Below are positions 16,155 to 24,538 of a DNA stretch of 64,000 nucleotides, piece after piece (position 1 is the first letter of the stretch; every line of letters starts with the position of its first letter). The translations under genes were made by a program, and so were the position numbers. This stretch comes from Mycobacterium sp. URHB0044 (GTDB lineage Bacteria; Actinomycetota; Actinomycetes; Mycobacteriales; Mycobacteriaceae), in NCBI RefSeq assembly GCF_000620625.1, contig NZ_JIAW01000027.1:1-64000 (forward strand), given 5' to 3'. The notes below the pieces were generated by a model that worked only from the letters and a program-made list of their open reading frames with translations, did not search any database and was not told the DNA's origin.

Positions 16155-17104
16155 GGTAGACCGTCCAGTGCCTTCTGCAGGCGTGCGATCGACGACGTCA
16201 CGCCATAGGTTCCGGCCAACTCGACCACCTTTCGGGGATGGCGTGCGGCCAACGGCAGCGCATCCGAATCCGTCGACATGGTCACCGGTGCATCCCTGGC
16301 CACCCGGATCACGGGTTGCGCGGCGGCGATGTAATCGGTGGCCGCCAGCAGCTTCTTGCGTTGTGCGAGGGGCAACTTCGACGCCTTGTCGTCGGCCGCG
16401 GCGAGGATCTGCTCCAACGAGCCGTACCGCGCGAGCAACGTCGCCGCCGTCTTCTCGCCGATGCCCGGCACGCCGGGCAGCCCGTCGGACGGGTCACCGC
16501 GCAGCAACGCCAGCTCGGCGTAGGCGTCTCCAGCACGGTCGACGGGCACGCCGTACTGCTCGGCCACCTCGGCGGGACCGTAGAGCGTCGCCTTGGACAG
16601 TCCGCGGCCCATGTAGAACACCCGAACGGGAACGTGCTCGTCCCCGACGAGCTGCAACAGGTCGCGGTCACCACTGACGACCACGACGGGATCCCGCCGT
16701 TCCCGGACCGCGAGCGTGCCGAGCACGTCGTCGGCCTCGTAGCCGGGAGCGCCGGCGGTGGCGATGCCGAACGCGTCGAGCATCTCCATGATCATGTCGA
16801 CCTGCGGGGTGAGCTCGTCGGGAACCTCCTCGACGTCCGGCACGCCGTCCGGGTTCGGCTGCTCGACGCGGTGCGCCTTGTACGACGGGATCAGATCCAC
16901 CCGCCACTGCGGCCGCCAGTCTAGGTCCAGGCAGACCACCAGGCGGGTCGGCCGCTCCCGGGTGACCAGCGTGGCGACGGTGTCCAGGAAGCCGCGCAGG
17001 GCGTTGACCGGCCTGCCGTCCGGCGCGGTGATGGACGACGGCACCCCGAAGTAGGAACGGAACCACATGCTGGCGCCGTCGAGTAGCAGTACCGGGGCGG
17101 TCAT
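16151..17104 (-). CDS. 5'-3' exonuclease (PolI-type FEN domain, Rv2090-like)
   Basis: 317 residues from ATG 17104, which overlaps the preceding stop (ATGA). N-terminal PIN-like nuclease: LLLDGASMWFRSYFG, VVCLDLDWRPQWRVDLIPSYKAHR, GYEADDVLGTLAV and VVVSGDRDLLQLV supply the acidic metal ligands; the H3TH DNA-binding part is LRGDPSDGLPGVPGIGEKTAATLL. This is the family of stand-alone flap/5' exonucleases related to the PolA N-terminal domain; a role in Okazaki or repair processing is inferred. The same strand is open much further upstream (to 18097), but that region is read in the hotdog gene's shadow frame. Confidence 0.9.
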   Translation of the reverse strand: MTAPVLLLDGASMWFRSYFGVPSSITAPDGRPVNALRGFLDTVATLVTRERPTRLVVCLDLDWRPQWRVDLIPSYKAHRVEQPNPDGVPDVEEVPDELTPQVDMIMEMLDAFGIATAGAPGYEADDVLGTLAVRERRDPVVVVSGDRDLLQLVGDEHVPVRVFYMGRGLSKATLYGPAEVAEQYGVPVDRAGDAYAELALLRGDPSDGLPGVPGIGEKTAATLLARYGSLEQILAAADDKASKLPLAQRKKLLAATDYIAAAQPVIRVARDAPVTMSTDSDALPLAARHPRKVVELAGTYGVTSSIARLQKALDGLP

Positions 17105-17952
17105 CGGCGGCTCGTGAACACGTACGAACCGGCGGTGATGGCCTTGTCGTCGTTGCCCTCGTCGTGCAGCACCACCCGGGCGGCGTAGCGACCGTCCGCA
17201 CCGGTGATCGGTTCGGCTTCCACCCGGAACGGGCCGACCTTGCCGCGCGCCAGGAACATGACGTGCGACGACACGCCCTGCAACGCGTCGGTGCCTGCGG
17301 CCTCGGCGGCCGAGTCGGCGGCGGCCGTCTCCAGGACGACGAACTGCGGCCCGATGTGCAGTGCCGCATCCGGTGAGGCCACCTCGGCGGACAGTTCCGG
17401 CAGTGCCCACTGTCCGTCGGGTCGGCGATGGCCGCCGAACACCTGCCACAGCGGAGGCAGATCCGGTGAATCGACTACGTCGATGTTGTCGACCTCCATC
17501 TTCGGCAGCCCGCCGGGCGGCGTCCCGATGCTGACGCCCTGCCCCTCGATCAGCGCCAGCACCCGGTCCGGTCGATCGGCATCGACGATCTTGGCTCGGC
17601 TGTACCCCATCTGCCTGCCGCGTTTGAGTTCCTCGGACACGATCCGGATGCAGCGCACGTCGTGGCCGGGGTCGAGGATCTGGCAGGAGTGGATGACCGG
17701 GTTGGGCACCGCTTCCAGGTCCGACATGTGTCCGCTCTCGGGTGCCGAGATGCCCAGCACGGAGAGCAGCAGGCCACCCGTCGGATTGCGCATGTCGTGG
17801 CGCAGCGTCACGGTGTCCTCGACCGAACGTGGGTCCATGGACGCGTACCTGCGCCCGATGTAGCGGTAACTCAGCAGGCCGCCCCACCGCCGCCGCAGTT
17901 CGTCGGCATAGGCCTCTTGCTGGTCGGCGAGATCGCGAATATCGCGCAACAT
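17101..17952 (-). CDS. Hotdog-fold (PaaI thioesterase-like) conserved protein
   Basis: 283 residues from ATG 17952. The N-terminal part (RYIGRRYASMDPRSVEDTVTLRHDMRNPTGGLL) resembles a hotdog thioesterase strand-helix unit, and the C-terminal part (HVMFLARGKVGPFRVEAEPITGADGRYAARVVLHDEGND) looks like a second hotdog, so this may be a double-hotdog protein. The sequence lacks an obvious conserved active-site Asp/Glu I can name, so I do not claim catalysis. First gene of the minus-strand operon with the exonuclease and lipoprotein, coupled by 4-bp overlaps. Confidence 0.6.
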   Translation of the reverse strand: MLRDIRDLADQQEAYADELRRRWGGLLSYRYIGRRYASMDPRSVEDTVTLRHDMRNPTGGLLLSVLGISAPESGHMSDLEAVPNPVIHSCQILDPGHDVRCIRIVSEELKRGRQMGYSRAKIVDADRPDRVLALIEGQGVSIGTPPGGLPKMEVDNIDVVDSPDLPPLWQVFGGHRRPDGQWALPELSAEVASPDAALHIGPQFVVLETAAADSAAEAAGTDALQGVSSHVMFLARGKVGPFRVEAEPITGADGRYAARVVLHDEGNDDKAITAGSYVFTSRR

Positions 17953-17974
17953 TCGAGTGACAGTAGCGTGAGGT

Positions 17975-18370
17975 ATGCCGTTTGCGATCGATCACATCGA
18001 CCACGTGGTGCTCAACTGCAGAGACGTCGACGCCACGGTCGGCTGGTACGTGCGGGTGCTGGGAATGAGGCACGACGTGTTCGGCGGTGGCCGCCACGCT
18101 CTGGCGTTCGGCGACCAGAAGATCAACGTGCGTCCCACCGGTGCGCCCAACTGGGTGACCGGCGCGGTCGACGCGCCCGGCTCACTCGACCTGTGCTTCA
18201 TCGCCGACGCCGAACCCGACGCGATCGGTGCCCACTTGCGGGCGTGCGGTGTGGAGGTCACCGAGGGGCCGGTTGAGAAGACGGGTGCACGAGGCCCGAT
18301 GACGTCGCACTACTGCCGCGATCCGGACGGCAACCTGGTCGAGGTCGCCAGCTACCGGCGCGCGGATTAG
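17975..18370 (+). CDS. VOC-family (glyoxalase/dioxygenase-like) protein
   Basis: 131 residues from ATG 17975. One vicinal-oxygen-chelate unit with two beta-alpha-beta3 modules: IDHIDHVVLNCRDVDATVGWYVRVLGM at the N terminus and HYCRDPDGNLVEVASY at the C terminus, giving likely metal ligands His (IDHV) and Glu (LVEV). Typical length for a single-subunit VOC enzyme such as virulence protein or bleomycin-resistance relatives. It is divergent from the hotdog gene (22 bp gap) and precedes pepE by 10 bp. Substrate unknown. Confidence 0.8.
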   Translation: MPFAIDHIDHVVLNCRDVDATVGWYVRVLGMRHDVFGGGRHALAFGDQKINVRPTGAPNWVTGAVDAPGSLDLCFIADAEPDAIGAHLRACGVEVTEGPVEKTGARGPMTSHYCRDPDGNLVEVASYRRAD

Positions 18371-18380
18371 CCTCGACGCC

Positions 18381-19520
18381 ATGGGTTCCGCCACCGAGAA
18401 CGGCCGCTTCGGCACCGACGTCTATGCCCACCGCCTGAAGGCCGCAGCCGAGGCCACCGCGACGGCCGGGCTGGCCGGCCTGGTGATCACCCCCGGCTAC
18501 GACCTGCGTTATCTATTGGGGTCGCGGGCGCAGACCTTCGAACGCCTCACCGCGCTGGTGCTACCCGCGGACGGCGAGCCCACCGTCGTCGTGCCGCGGA
18601 TGGAACTGGCGACGCTCAAGGAGTCCGCTGTGCCGGATCTTGGGCTGGCCGTGCGGGATTGGGTGGACGGCGAGGACCCGTACCGGATGGTGCTCGACGC
18701 GCTGGGTTCGGCGCCCGTCGCCACCGCCGTCACCGATTCGATGCCTGCTCTGCATCTGCTGCCCCTTGCCGACGTCTTCGGCGTCGTGCCGGTGCTCGCC
18801 ACCGACGTGCTGCGCCGGCTCCGGATGGTCAAGGACGCCGCGGAGATCGACGCGCTGAGCAAGGCCGGAGCCGCGATCGACCGGGTGCACGCCCGCGTGC
18901 CAGGGTTCCTGGTGCCCGGCCGGACCGAAGCCGAGGTGGCAGCAGATATCGCGCAAGCGATTGTGGCGGAAGGCCATTCGGAGGCGGCGTTCATCATCGT
19001 CGGATCCGGGCCCAACGGCGCCGATCCCCACCACGAGTGCTCCGATCGGGAACTACGGGCCGGTGACGTTGTCGTCGTCGACATCGGCGGGCCGTACGAG
19101 CCCGGCTACAACTCGGACTCCACCAGGACCTACAGCATCGGTGAGCCGGATCCTGAAGTGGCGCGGCGCTATTCGGTCCTTCAACGGGCGCAACAAGCGG
19201 GCGTCGCCGCGGTCCGGCCCGGCGTCACCGCCGAGCAGGTCGACGCAGCCGCGCGCGACGTGCTGGCCGCCGAGGGTCTCGCCGAGGCATTCGTGCACCG
19301 CACCGGCCACGGCATCGGTCTCTCGGTGCACGAGGAGCCCTACATCGTGGCGGGCAACGATCTGCCGCTCGAGGAGGGCATGGCGTTCAGCGTCGAGCCG
19401 GGCATCTACTTCCCCGGCCACTGGGGTGCGCGCATCGAGGACATCGTCGTCGTGACCGGTGACGGGTCGATGTCGGTCAACCAGCGGCCGCACGACCTGG
19501 TCGTGGTTCCGGTCGGGTGA
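18381..19520 (+). CDS. pepE: M24 metallopeptidase, Xaa-Pro aminopeptidase type
   Basis: 379 residues from ATG 18381. A creatinase-like N-terminal domain (about 15-145) precedes a pita-bread M24 domain. All five metal ligands are visible: Asp234 (VVVDIGG), Asp246 (YNSDSTRT), His310 (RTGHGIG), Glu339 (FSVEPGIY) and Glu353 (ARIEDIVVV). It should remove N-terminal residues before proline or act on dipeptides, using two Mn/Co ions, in the cytoplasm. Corresponds in order to Rv2089c (pepE). Only 10 bp follow the VOC gene, so the two are probably cotranscribed. Confidence 0.88.
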   Translation: MGSATENGRFGTDVYAHRLKAAAEATATAGLAGLVITPGYDLRYLLGSRAQTFERLTALVLPADGEPTVVVPRMELATLKESAVPDLGLAVRDWVDGEDPYRMVLDALGSAPVATAVTDSMPALHLLPLADVFGVVPVLATDVLRRLRMVKDAAEIDALSKAGAAIDRVHARVPGFLVPGRTEAEVAADIAQAIVAEGHSEAAFIIVGSGPNGADPHHECSDRELRAGDVVVVDIGGPYEPGYNSDSTRTYSIGEPDPEVARRYSVLQRAQQAGVAAVRPGVTAEQVDAAARDVLAAEGLAEAFVHRTGHGIGLSVHEEPYIVAGNDLPLEEGMAFSVEPGIYFPGHWGARIEDIVVVTGDGSMSVNQRPHDLVVVPVG

Positions 19521-19526
19521 CGGTCG

Positions 19527-19937
19527 TCAGTCGCCGCGGTCCAGCAGATCGGATGACCCGAGCACACGCTCGATCCGGACCTCGATGACCACCCGCCGTG
19601 GGTTGACCCGTGGCGTCCGGTAGCGCTGGGCGTAGCGCAGCTCGGCGTCGCGCACGGCATCGATGTCGGTGTTCACGGTCGCGCTGCCCTCGAGTGAGAG
19701 CCAGCGGGCGCCGTCGACCTGGCTGAGCACGGCCACGCCGCGTTCCCCCGCGTTGACGGCCTTCTGCGAGCCGCCCGTCGTGATCACCCGCGCCAGGTGC
19801 GTCTTGGGATCGAAGGTGAAGCCGACCGCGACGACGTGCGGCGAATTGTCCGACCGCAGCGTGGTCAGCATGGCGAGATGGCGCTCGGTGAGGAACGCGA
19901 GCGCGTCGTTGGTGAGCCGTGTGGTTGCCTTCGCCAT
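19527..19937 (-). CDS. Split-barrel F420-dependent reductase (Rv2074-like biliverdin reductase family)
   Basis: 136 residues from ATG 19937. The flavin-reductase-like split barrel is clear: ERHLAMLTTLRSDNSPHVVAVGFTFD, ARVITTGGSQKAVNA, VLSQVDGARWLSLEG and RYRTPRVNPRRVVIEVRIERV. It is nearly identical to M. tuberculosis Rv2074 as I know it, reported to reduce biliverdin with F420H2. The first possible codon, TTG 19940, directly precedes the ATG and is less likely. It is convergent with pepE (6-bp gap) and divergent from the SDR gene. Confidence 0.85.
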   Translation of the reverse strand: MAKATTRLTNDALAFLTERHLAMLTTLRSDNSPHVVAVGFTFDPKTHLARVITTGGSQKAVNAGERGVAVLSQVDGARWLSLEGSATVNTDIDAVRDAELRYAQRYRTPRVNPRRVVIEVRIERVLGSSDLLDRGD

Positions 19938-19972
19938 CAAGGCCCAACCTAGCGCAGGACATAATCGCAGCC

Positions 19973-20725
19973 ATGAAGGACACGGCTGACACTCCGCCGG
20001 TGGTGATTTTCGGCGGACGCAGCGAAATCGGCGTCGAACTGGCGACGCGGCTGGCGCGCGGCGCGACCGTGGTGCTCGCGGCGCGGGGAGCCGACCGCCT
20101 CGCCGACGAAGTCGCCGCCGTCGCCGCCGCAGGTGCGGCCGCCGTGCACGTGCGCGAATTCGACGCCGACGACCTCGCCTCCCACGCCCCGTTGGTTGCG
20201 TCCATCGAGGCCGACCACGGCCCGATCCGCACCGCTGTGCTCGCGTTCGGCATCCTCGGCGACCAGGCCAGGGCGGAATCCGACCCCGCGCACGCTGCCG
20301 CCATCGTGCACACCGACTTCACCGCCCAGGTGAGCCTGCTGACCGTCCTGGCCGCCACCATGCGCTCGGCGGGGCGGGGCGCCATCGTGGTGTTCTCGTC
20401 GGTGGCAGGCGCCCGGGTGCGCCGGGCGAACTACGTGTACGGCTCGGCCAAGGCCGGGCTGGACGGCTTCGCCTGCGGGCTTGCCGACGCGTTGCACGGT
20501 TCGGGGGTCCAGCTGTTGTTGGTCCGGCCCGGCTTCGTCATCGGCCGCATGACGGAGGGGATGTCGCCGGCACCGTTGTCGAGCACACCGGCGCAGGTGG
20601 CCGACGCGACAGCGAAGGCACTGGCCAAGGGTCGTACGGAGATCTGGGTGCCGGGCCTGCTCGGACCGCTGGTGTTCGGGCTGCGGCTGCTGCCGCGGGC
20701 GGTATGGCGCAGGATGCCGCGGTGA
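19973..20725 (+). CDS. Short-chain dehydrogenase/reductase (Rv2073c-like, DprE2-related)
   Basis: 250 residues from ATG 19973. Rossmann N terminus with a nucleotide motif GGRSEIG (14-20), a catalytic Ser around 142 (VVFSSVAG) and the Tyr156-x3-Lys160 pair (YGSAK). The C-terminal region GRTEIWVPGLLGPLVFGLRLLPRAVWRRMPR resembles the DprE2 (decaprenyl-phosphoryl-2-keto-erythropentose reductase) group. NAD(P)-linked oxidoreductase; substrate not known. Its TGA overlaps the cobL ATG by one base (TGATG), so it is read through into the cobalamin genes. Confidence 0.82.
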   Translation: MKDTADTPPVVIFGGRSEIGVELATRLARGATVVLAARGADRLADEVAAVAAAGAAAVHVREFDADDLASHAPLVASIEADHGPIRTAVLAFGILGDQARAESDPAHAAAIVHTDFTAQVSLLTVLAATMRSAGRGAIVVFSSVAGARVRRANYVYGSAKAGLDGFACGLADALHGSGVQLLLVRPGFVIGRMTEGMSPAPLSSTPAQVADATAKALAKGRTEIWVPGLLGPLVFGLRLLPRAVWRRMPR

Positions 20726-21933
20726 TGAGCATCTTCGTGGTCGGCATCGGGGCCGACGGAATGGGCGGGTTGGCGCCCGCCTCGAAGGCCGAATTGCAGC
20801 GCGCCACCGTGATTTACGGCTCGCGCCGGCAGCTCGAGCTGTTGGACGATACGGTGAGCGGGCAGCGCCGGGAGTGGCCGTCGCCGATGCTCGACGCCCT
20901 GCACGCGATCCGCGACTCCTCCGGCGACGTGCACGTGGTCGCCAGCGGTGACCCGATGCTGCACGGCGTCGGTGGCTCCCTGATGAGGGTATGTGGGCCC
21001 GACCGGGTGACGGTGCTGCCGCACGTGTCGTCGGTGACGCTGGCGTGTGCCCGGCTCGGCTGGGCGGTGCAGGACACCGAGGTGATCAGCCTGATGACGG
21101 CCGGACCGCAGACGGCGGTGCGCCGTGGCGGCCGGGGAATCGTGTTGTGTCGAAACGGTTCCGAGCCTGCGGTGCTGGCCAGATTGCTCACCGACGCGGG
21201 CCGCGGCGACTCCGAGATGTCGGTGCTCGAGCAGCTCGGCGGTCCTGGCGAGCGACGCCGGGACTCGACGGCCCGTGACTGGGCGGCGAATCCGTCCACC
21301 GACGTCGACGACCTGAACGTCGTCGCGGTGCGCTATCTGCCCGACGACCGGGTCTTGCAGGTGCTGCCCGACGATGCGTTCTACCACGACGGGCAGATCA
21401 CCAAGCAAGCCATGCGGGCGGTGACGCTGGCGGCGCTGGCGCCACGACCCGGGGAACTGCTGTGGGACGTCGGTTCCGGCTCGGGCAGCATCGCGATCGA
21501 GTGGTGCCGCAGCGGATCCGGCTGCACGGCAGTGGCATTCGAACGCGACGAGCACCGCCGTGAGCGGATCGCCGCCAACGCTCTGGCCTTCGGCGCTCAC
21601 GTCGACGTCCGCGGCGCCGCACCGGACGCCTTCGGCGATGCGGAACTGACCGACGGCGGTGTCACCGGCGTACCGTCGCCGTCGGTGATCTTCATCGGCG
21701 GCGGCCTGACGCACGCCGGACTGGTCGACGATTGCTTGCGGAGGCTACCCAGCGGTGGCCGGCTGGTCGCCAACGCAGTCACCGCTGAGTCGGAAGCCGT
21801 TGTCTTGGATTACTATTCGCGTCTCGGTGGCAGACTCCGGCGCTACCAGCACTATCTCGGTGAGCCGGTCGGCGGCTTCACCGGGTGGCGCCCCGCGATG
21901 CCTGTCACGCAGTGGGCGGTGACCAAGCCGTGA
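20725..21933 (+). CDS. cobL: Precorrin-6Y C5,15-methyltransferase (decarboxylating), CbiE/CbiT fusion
   Basis: 402 residues. N-terminal CbiE-like tetrapyrrole methylase (about 1-200: VVGIGADGMGGL, VHVVASGDPMLHGVGGSL, RRGGRGIVLCRNG) fused to a CbiT methyltransferase (about 215-395: WDVGSGSGSIAIEW, VAFERDEHRRERIAANA, FIGGGLTHAGLVDDCL). It methylates C5 and C15 and removes the C12 acetate carboxyl in aerobic B12 synthesis. ATG 20725 overlaps the SDR stop; GTG 20722 is possible. The next gene, cobM, overlaps by 4 bp. Confidence 0.94.
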   Translation: MSIFVVGIGADGMGGLAPASKAELQRATVIYGSRRQLELLDDTVSGQRREWPSPMLDALHAIRDSSGDVHVVASGDPMLHGVGGSLMRVCGPDRVTVLPHVSSVTLACARLGWAVQDTEVISLMTAGPQTAVRRGGRGIVLCRNGSEPAVLARLLTDAGRGDSEMSVLEQLGGPGERRRDSTARDWAANPSTDVDDLNVVAVRYLPDDRVLQVLPDDAFYHDGQITKQAMRAVTLAALAPRPGELLWDVGSGSGSIAIEWCRSGSGCTAVAFERDEHRRERIAANALAFGAHVDVRGAAPDAFGDAELTDGGVTGVPSPSVIFIGGGLTHAGLVDDCLRRLPSGGRLVANAVTAESEAVVLDYYSRLGGRLRRYQHYLGEPVGGFTGWRPAMPVTQWAVTKP

Positions 21934-22685
21934 CCGTCTACTTCATCGGCGCCGGGCCAGGTGCCGCCGACCTGATCACGGTGCGCGGACAACGGTTGCT
22001 CGAGCGATGCCCGGTCTGCCTGTACGCCGGCTCGATCATGCCCGATGACCTCCTGGCCCTGTGTCCGGACGGCGCCAAGGTGATCGACACCGGACCCCTG
22101 ACGCTCGAACAGATCATCGCCGAGCTCGCCGAGGCCCATGCCGCCGGCTTGGACGTCGCGCGGCTGCATTCCGGCGACCCGTCCATCTACAGCGCACTGG
22201 CCGAACAGTGTCGCCACCTCGACGCGCTCGGCGTGGACTATCAGATCGTGCCCGGCGTACCGGCCTTTGCTGCCGCGGCCGCCGTGCTCGGCCGCGAGTT
22301 GACCGTTCCCGGGGTGGCGCAGACGGTGACTCTGACGCGCGTGGCGACGTTGTCGACGGCCATGCCCGCCGGTGAAGATCTGCGCACGCTGTCCGCGCCG
22401 GGTGCCACACTGGTGCTGCACTTGGCGGCCGCGCAGGTCGACGCCATGGTTCCCGAACTGATCGCGGGCGGCTACCGGGCCGAAACGCCTTGTGCTGTGG
22501 TGGCATTCGCCAGTTGGCCGCAGGAGACGGTGCTGAAGTGCGCCCTCGGCGAGCTGGCCGAGCGGATGCAGGAGGCGGGTGTCACGCGTACCGCCGTCAT
22601 CGTCGTCGGTGACGTGCTGGCGGCGGAGGGGTTCACCGACAGCTATCTGTACTCGGCCGGTCGGCGCCGGGGGAGCAGGCACTAA
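21930..22685 (+). CDS. cobM: Precorrin-4 C11-methyltransferase
   Basis: 251 residues from GTG 21930 (VTVYFIGAGPGAADLITVRGQRLL). It uses S-adenosylmethionine to methylate C11 of precorrin-4. Tetrapyrrole-methylase marks: FIGAGPGAADLIT, CLYAGSIMPDDLL, VARLHSGDPSIYSALAEQ, QIVPGVPAFAAAAAVLG and SLTRVATL-type sequence. The GTG overlaps the cobL stop in GTGA and the TAA overlaps the cobK ATG by one base, so cobL-cobM-cobK form a coupled unit. Confidence 0.95.
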   Translation: MTVYFIGAGPGAADLITVRGQRLLERCPVCLYAGSIMPDDLLALCPDGAKVIDTGPLTLEQIIAELAEAHAAGLDVARLHSGDPSIYSALAEQCRHLDALGVDYQIVPGVPAFAAAAAVLGRELTVPGVAQTVTLTRVATLSTAMPAGEDLRTLSAPGATLVLHLAAAQVDAMVPELIAGGYRAETPCAVVAFASWPQETVLKCALGELAERMQEAGVTRTAVIVVGDVLAAEGFTDSYLYSAGRRRGSRH

Positions 22686-23419
22686 TGCGTGTGCTGCTGC
22701 TGGGCGGGACCGCCGAGGCACGCGCGCTGGCGGCTCGGCTGCACCCGGACGTCGAAGTGATCAGTTCGTTGGCGGGACGGGTGCCCAATCCGGCGCTGCC
22801 CGTCGGTGCAGTGCGCATCGGCGGCTTCGGCGGCGTCGACGGCTTGCGGCGGTGGCTGGCCGAGTCCGGTGTCGACGCCGTGGTCGACGCGACGCACCCG
22901 TTCGCCGCGACGATCACCGCCAACGCCGCCAGCGCGTGTCGAGAACTAGGTCTACCGCACGTCGTGGTGGCCCGGCCCGCCTGGCCGCACGGTAGCGCGA
23001 TCGTGGTCGGCTCCGACACGATGGCCGCGAAAGTGGTTGCCGCGAACGGCTATTCCCGTGTCTTTCTGACCACCGGCCGAACCGGGGTCGGCGCGTTCGC
23101 CGGTCTCGATGCGTGGTTTCTGATCCGCGCGGTGACGCCCCCCGACGGCAATGCCCTGCCACTGCGGCACGAACTGCTGCTGTCGCGGGGTCCGTACCGG
23201 TACGACGATGAGTTGAATCTCTTGCGGGAGCATCACATCGACGCGCTGGTGACGAAGAACAGCGGTGGTGACATGACGCGGGCCAAGGTGGAGGCCGCCG
23301 ACGCGCTCGGCGTGCCGGTGGTCATGGTGGACCGGCCGCCGCTACCGCAGGGGGTTGCGACCGTGGCTAGCGTCGACGGGGCCGTCGCCTGGGTACGCGC
23401 TGGGTTCAGAGACGCTTGA
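22685..23419 (+). CDS. cobK: Precorrin-6A reductase
   Basis: 244 residues from ATG 22685. It reduces precorrin-6A to dihydro-precorrin-6 with NADPH. Family marks: VLLLGGTAEARALAARL at the N terminus, DAVVDATHPFAATITANAA, RVFLTTGRTGVGAFAGLD, LSRGPYRYDDELNLLREHHIDALVTKNSGGDMTRAKVEAA and VVMVDRPPLP. Its start overlaps the cobM stop (TAATG). The 3' end overlaps the convergent phosphotransferase gene by 14 bp. Confidence 0.94.
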   Translation: MRVLLLGGTAEARALAARLHPDVEVISSLAGRVPNPALPVGAVRIGGFGGVDGLRRWLAESGVDAVVDATHPFAATITANAASACRELGLPHVVVARPAWPHGSAIVVGSDTMAAKVVAANGYSRVFLTTGRTGVGAFAGLDAWFLIRAVTPPDGNALPLRHELLLSRGPYRYDDELNLLREHHIDALVTKNSGGDMTRAKVEAADALGVPVVMVDRPPLPQGVATVASVDGAVAWVRAGFRDA

Positions 23420-24473
23420 CGAGATCGAGGCTGTCCAGGTCGCGGATCGCCTGGCAGCCGCGCTGCAACATCACCAGCATCATGTCGTCACCGCGTTCCG
23501 TCGTGCTGGCGAACGCGCATCCGAGGGTGGTGAGCAGCGGTGCCTGCAACATGCCGAGACGGTAGTCACGCCAACAGGTTTCGCGGTCGTAACTGGTGAT
23601 GCCATAGGAGAGCAGTTCGGCGTGATAGGCGTCGACCAGAGCGTCGTCGGCCGCGGCCCGGACCTCGGGAAGCAGGCTCGTCGCGGTGAAGTACGCGAGG
23701 TCGCGAGCCGGCAGCCCCGATCCGAGCGTCTGCCAGTCCACGACGGTGATCCTCGTCCGGTCGGGGTCGAACAGCATGTTGTCGAGGCGGTAGTCACCGT
23801 GCATGAGCGCGAACCGGCCCGGCTCGGCCAGCAGCCATGGCGTCACCATCGACATGGACTCGGTCGCGGTATCGCGATCCGCTGCGGTCATCCGGTCGCC
23901 GAGCCGGTCGAGCGTGATCTGCGTGGCCATCACCGCGACGTCGCCGAATCCCTTGGCCGCGTCCTCGTTCGGCATCGACATGGCCAGGCCGGGGAAGTTC
24001 GCCCACTTCGAGTCACACCACGTCGGGGCATGCAGGCCCGCGAGCGCCCGGACGGCCAGCTCCGCCTCGATGGGGGTACAGCCCCCGATCTGGTCACCCT
24101 GGACAGCTGGCGCCATGTCGGCGAGCAGCAGCACGAAATCGCCGCCGTCCTCGGAGATCTCGCAGTAGAAGTGCTCGGGTATCGGCACGCGGACCAAGTT
24201 CGCGACGTGCGTGTAGAAGGCGTGTTCGGACCGGTAGCCCAGTGCAACGCGCTCCCGAACGGTCTCATCCTGTGAGGGCAGCTTGACCGCGAATGTCGCG
24301 GGCAGGTCTGTGCGGTCGCTCGCGTAGCTCACCGTCAACCGGTAGGTGGCGCCGGTTTGGCCGGTGCCGATGGGCGCGGCGTCGACGGCCCGAACTTCGG
24401 TGCCCAGCACGGTGCTCAACCATTGAGGTGTCACATCCGCCGGGCTTCGGGGGATTGACACGGCCGCAGTCAT
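23406..24473 (-). CDS. Phosphotransferase (aminoglycoside/choline-kinase-like fold)
   Basis: 355 residues from ATG 24473. The kinase-like fold shows GTGQTGATYRLTV (nucleotide loop), TFAVKLPS (ATP lysine), FALMHGDYRLDNMLFDP (Brenner motif, catalytic Asp and Asn) and ITVVDWQTLGSG (metal Asp). It belongs to the large mycobacterial group related to DUF1679/ecdysteroid kinases, often found with lipid or steroid genes; substrate unknown. It is a paralogue of the N-terminal half of the protein at 49937-51928 and shares an operator-like sequence with it. It splits the cob genes where M. tuberculosis, to my knowledge, has Rv2067c, blaC and sigC. Confidence 0.82.
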   Translation of the reverse strand: MTAAVSIPRSPADVTPQWLSTVLGTEVRAVDAAPIGTGQTGATYRLTVSYASDRTDLPATFAVKLPSQDETVRERVALGYRSEHAFYTHVANLVRVPIPEHFYCEISEDGGDFVLLLADMAPAVQGDQIGGCTPIEAELAVRALAGLHAPTWCDSKWANFPGLAMSMPNEDAAKGFGDVAVMATQITLDRLGDRMTAADRDTATESMSMVTPWLLAEPGRFALMHGDYRLDNMLFDPDRTRITVVDWQTLGSGLPARDLAYFTATSLLPEVRAAADDALVDAYHAELLSYGITSYDRETCWRDYRLGMLQAPLLTTLGCAFASTTERGDDMMLVMLQRGCQAIRDLDSLDLVKRL

Positions 24474-24481
24474 GAGGCGGA

Positions 24482-24510
24482 ACGCTAACCGCCGTGCTGA
24501 CACCTGTCAA
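24482..24510 (-). promoter_or_regulatory. Promoter of the phosphotransferase gene with operator-like palindrome over the -35 box
   Basis: On the minus strand TTGACA (24510-24505), a 17-base spacer and TAGCGT (24487-24482) form a near-ideal promoter; the -10 box lies 8 bases before ATG 24473, so the mRNA is probably leaderless. The palindrome TGACACCTGTCA (24498-24509) covers the -35 box, as a repressor site would. A nearly identical sequence precedes the paralogue at 49937. Confidence 0.6.
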
Positions 24511-24538
24511 CGATGTTCGACGGCGGTCAGAGCAACGC

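Noticed and set aside
16151..18097. 648-codon frame including the exonuclease
   Set aside because: The upstream two thirds are the shadow of the hotdog gene; the exonuclease starts at ATG 17104.
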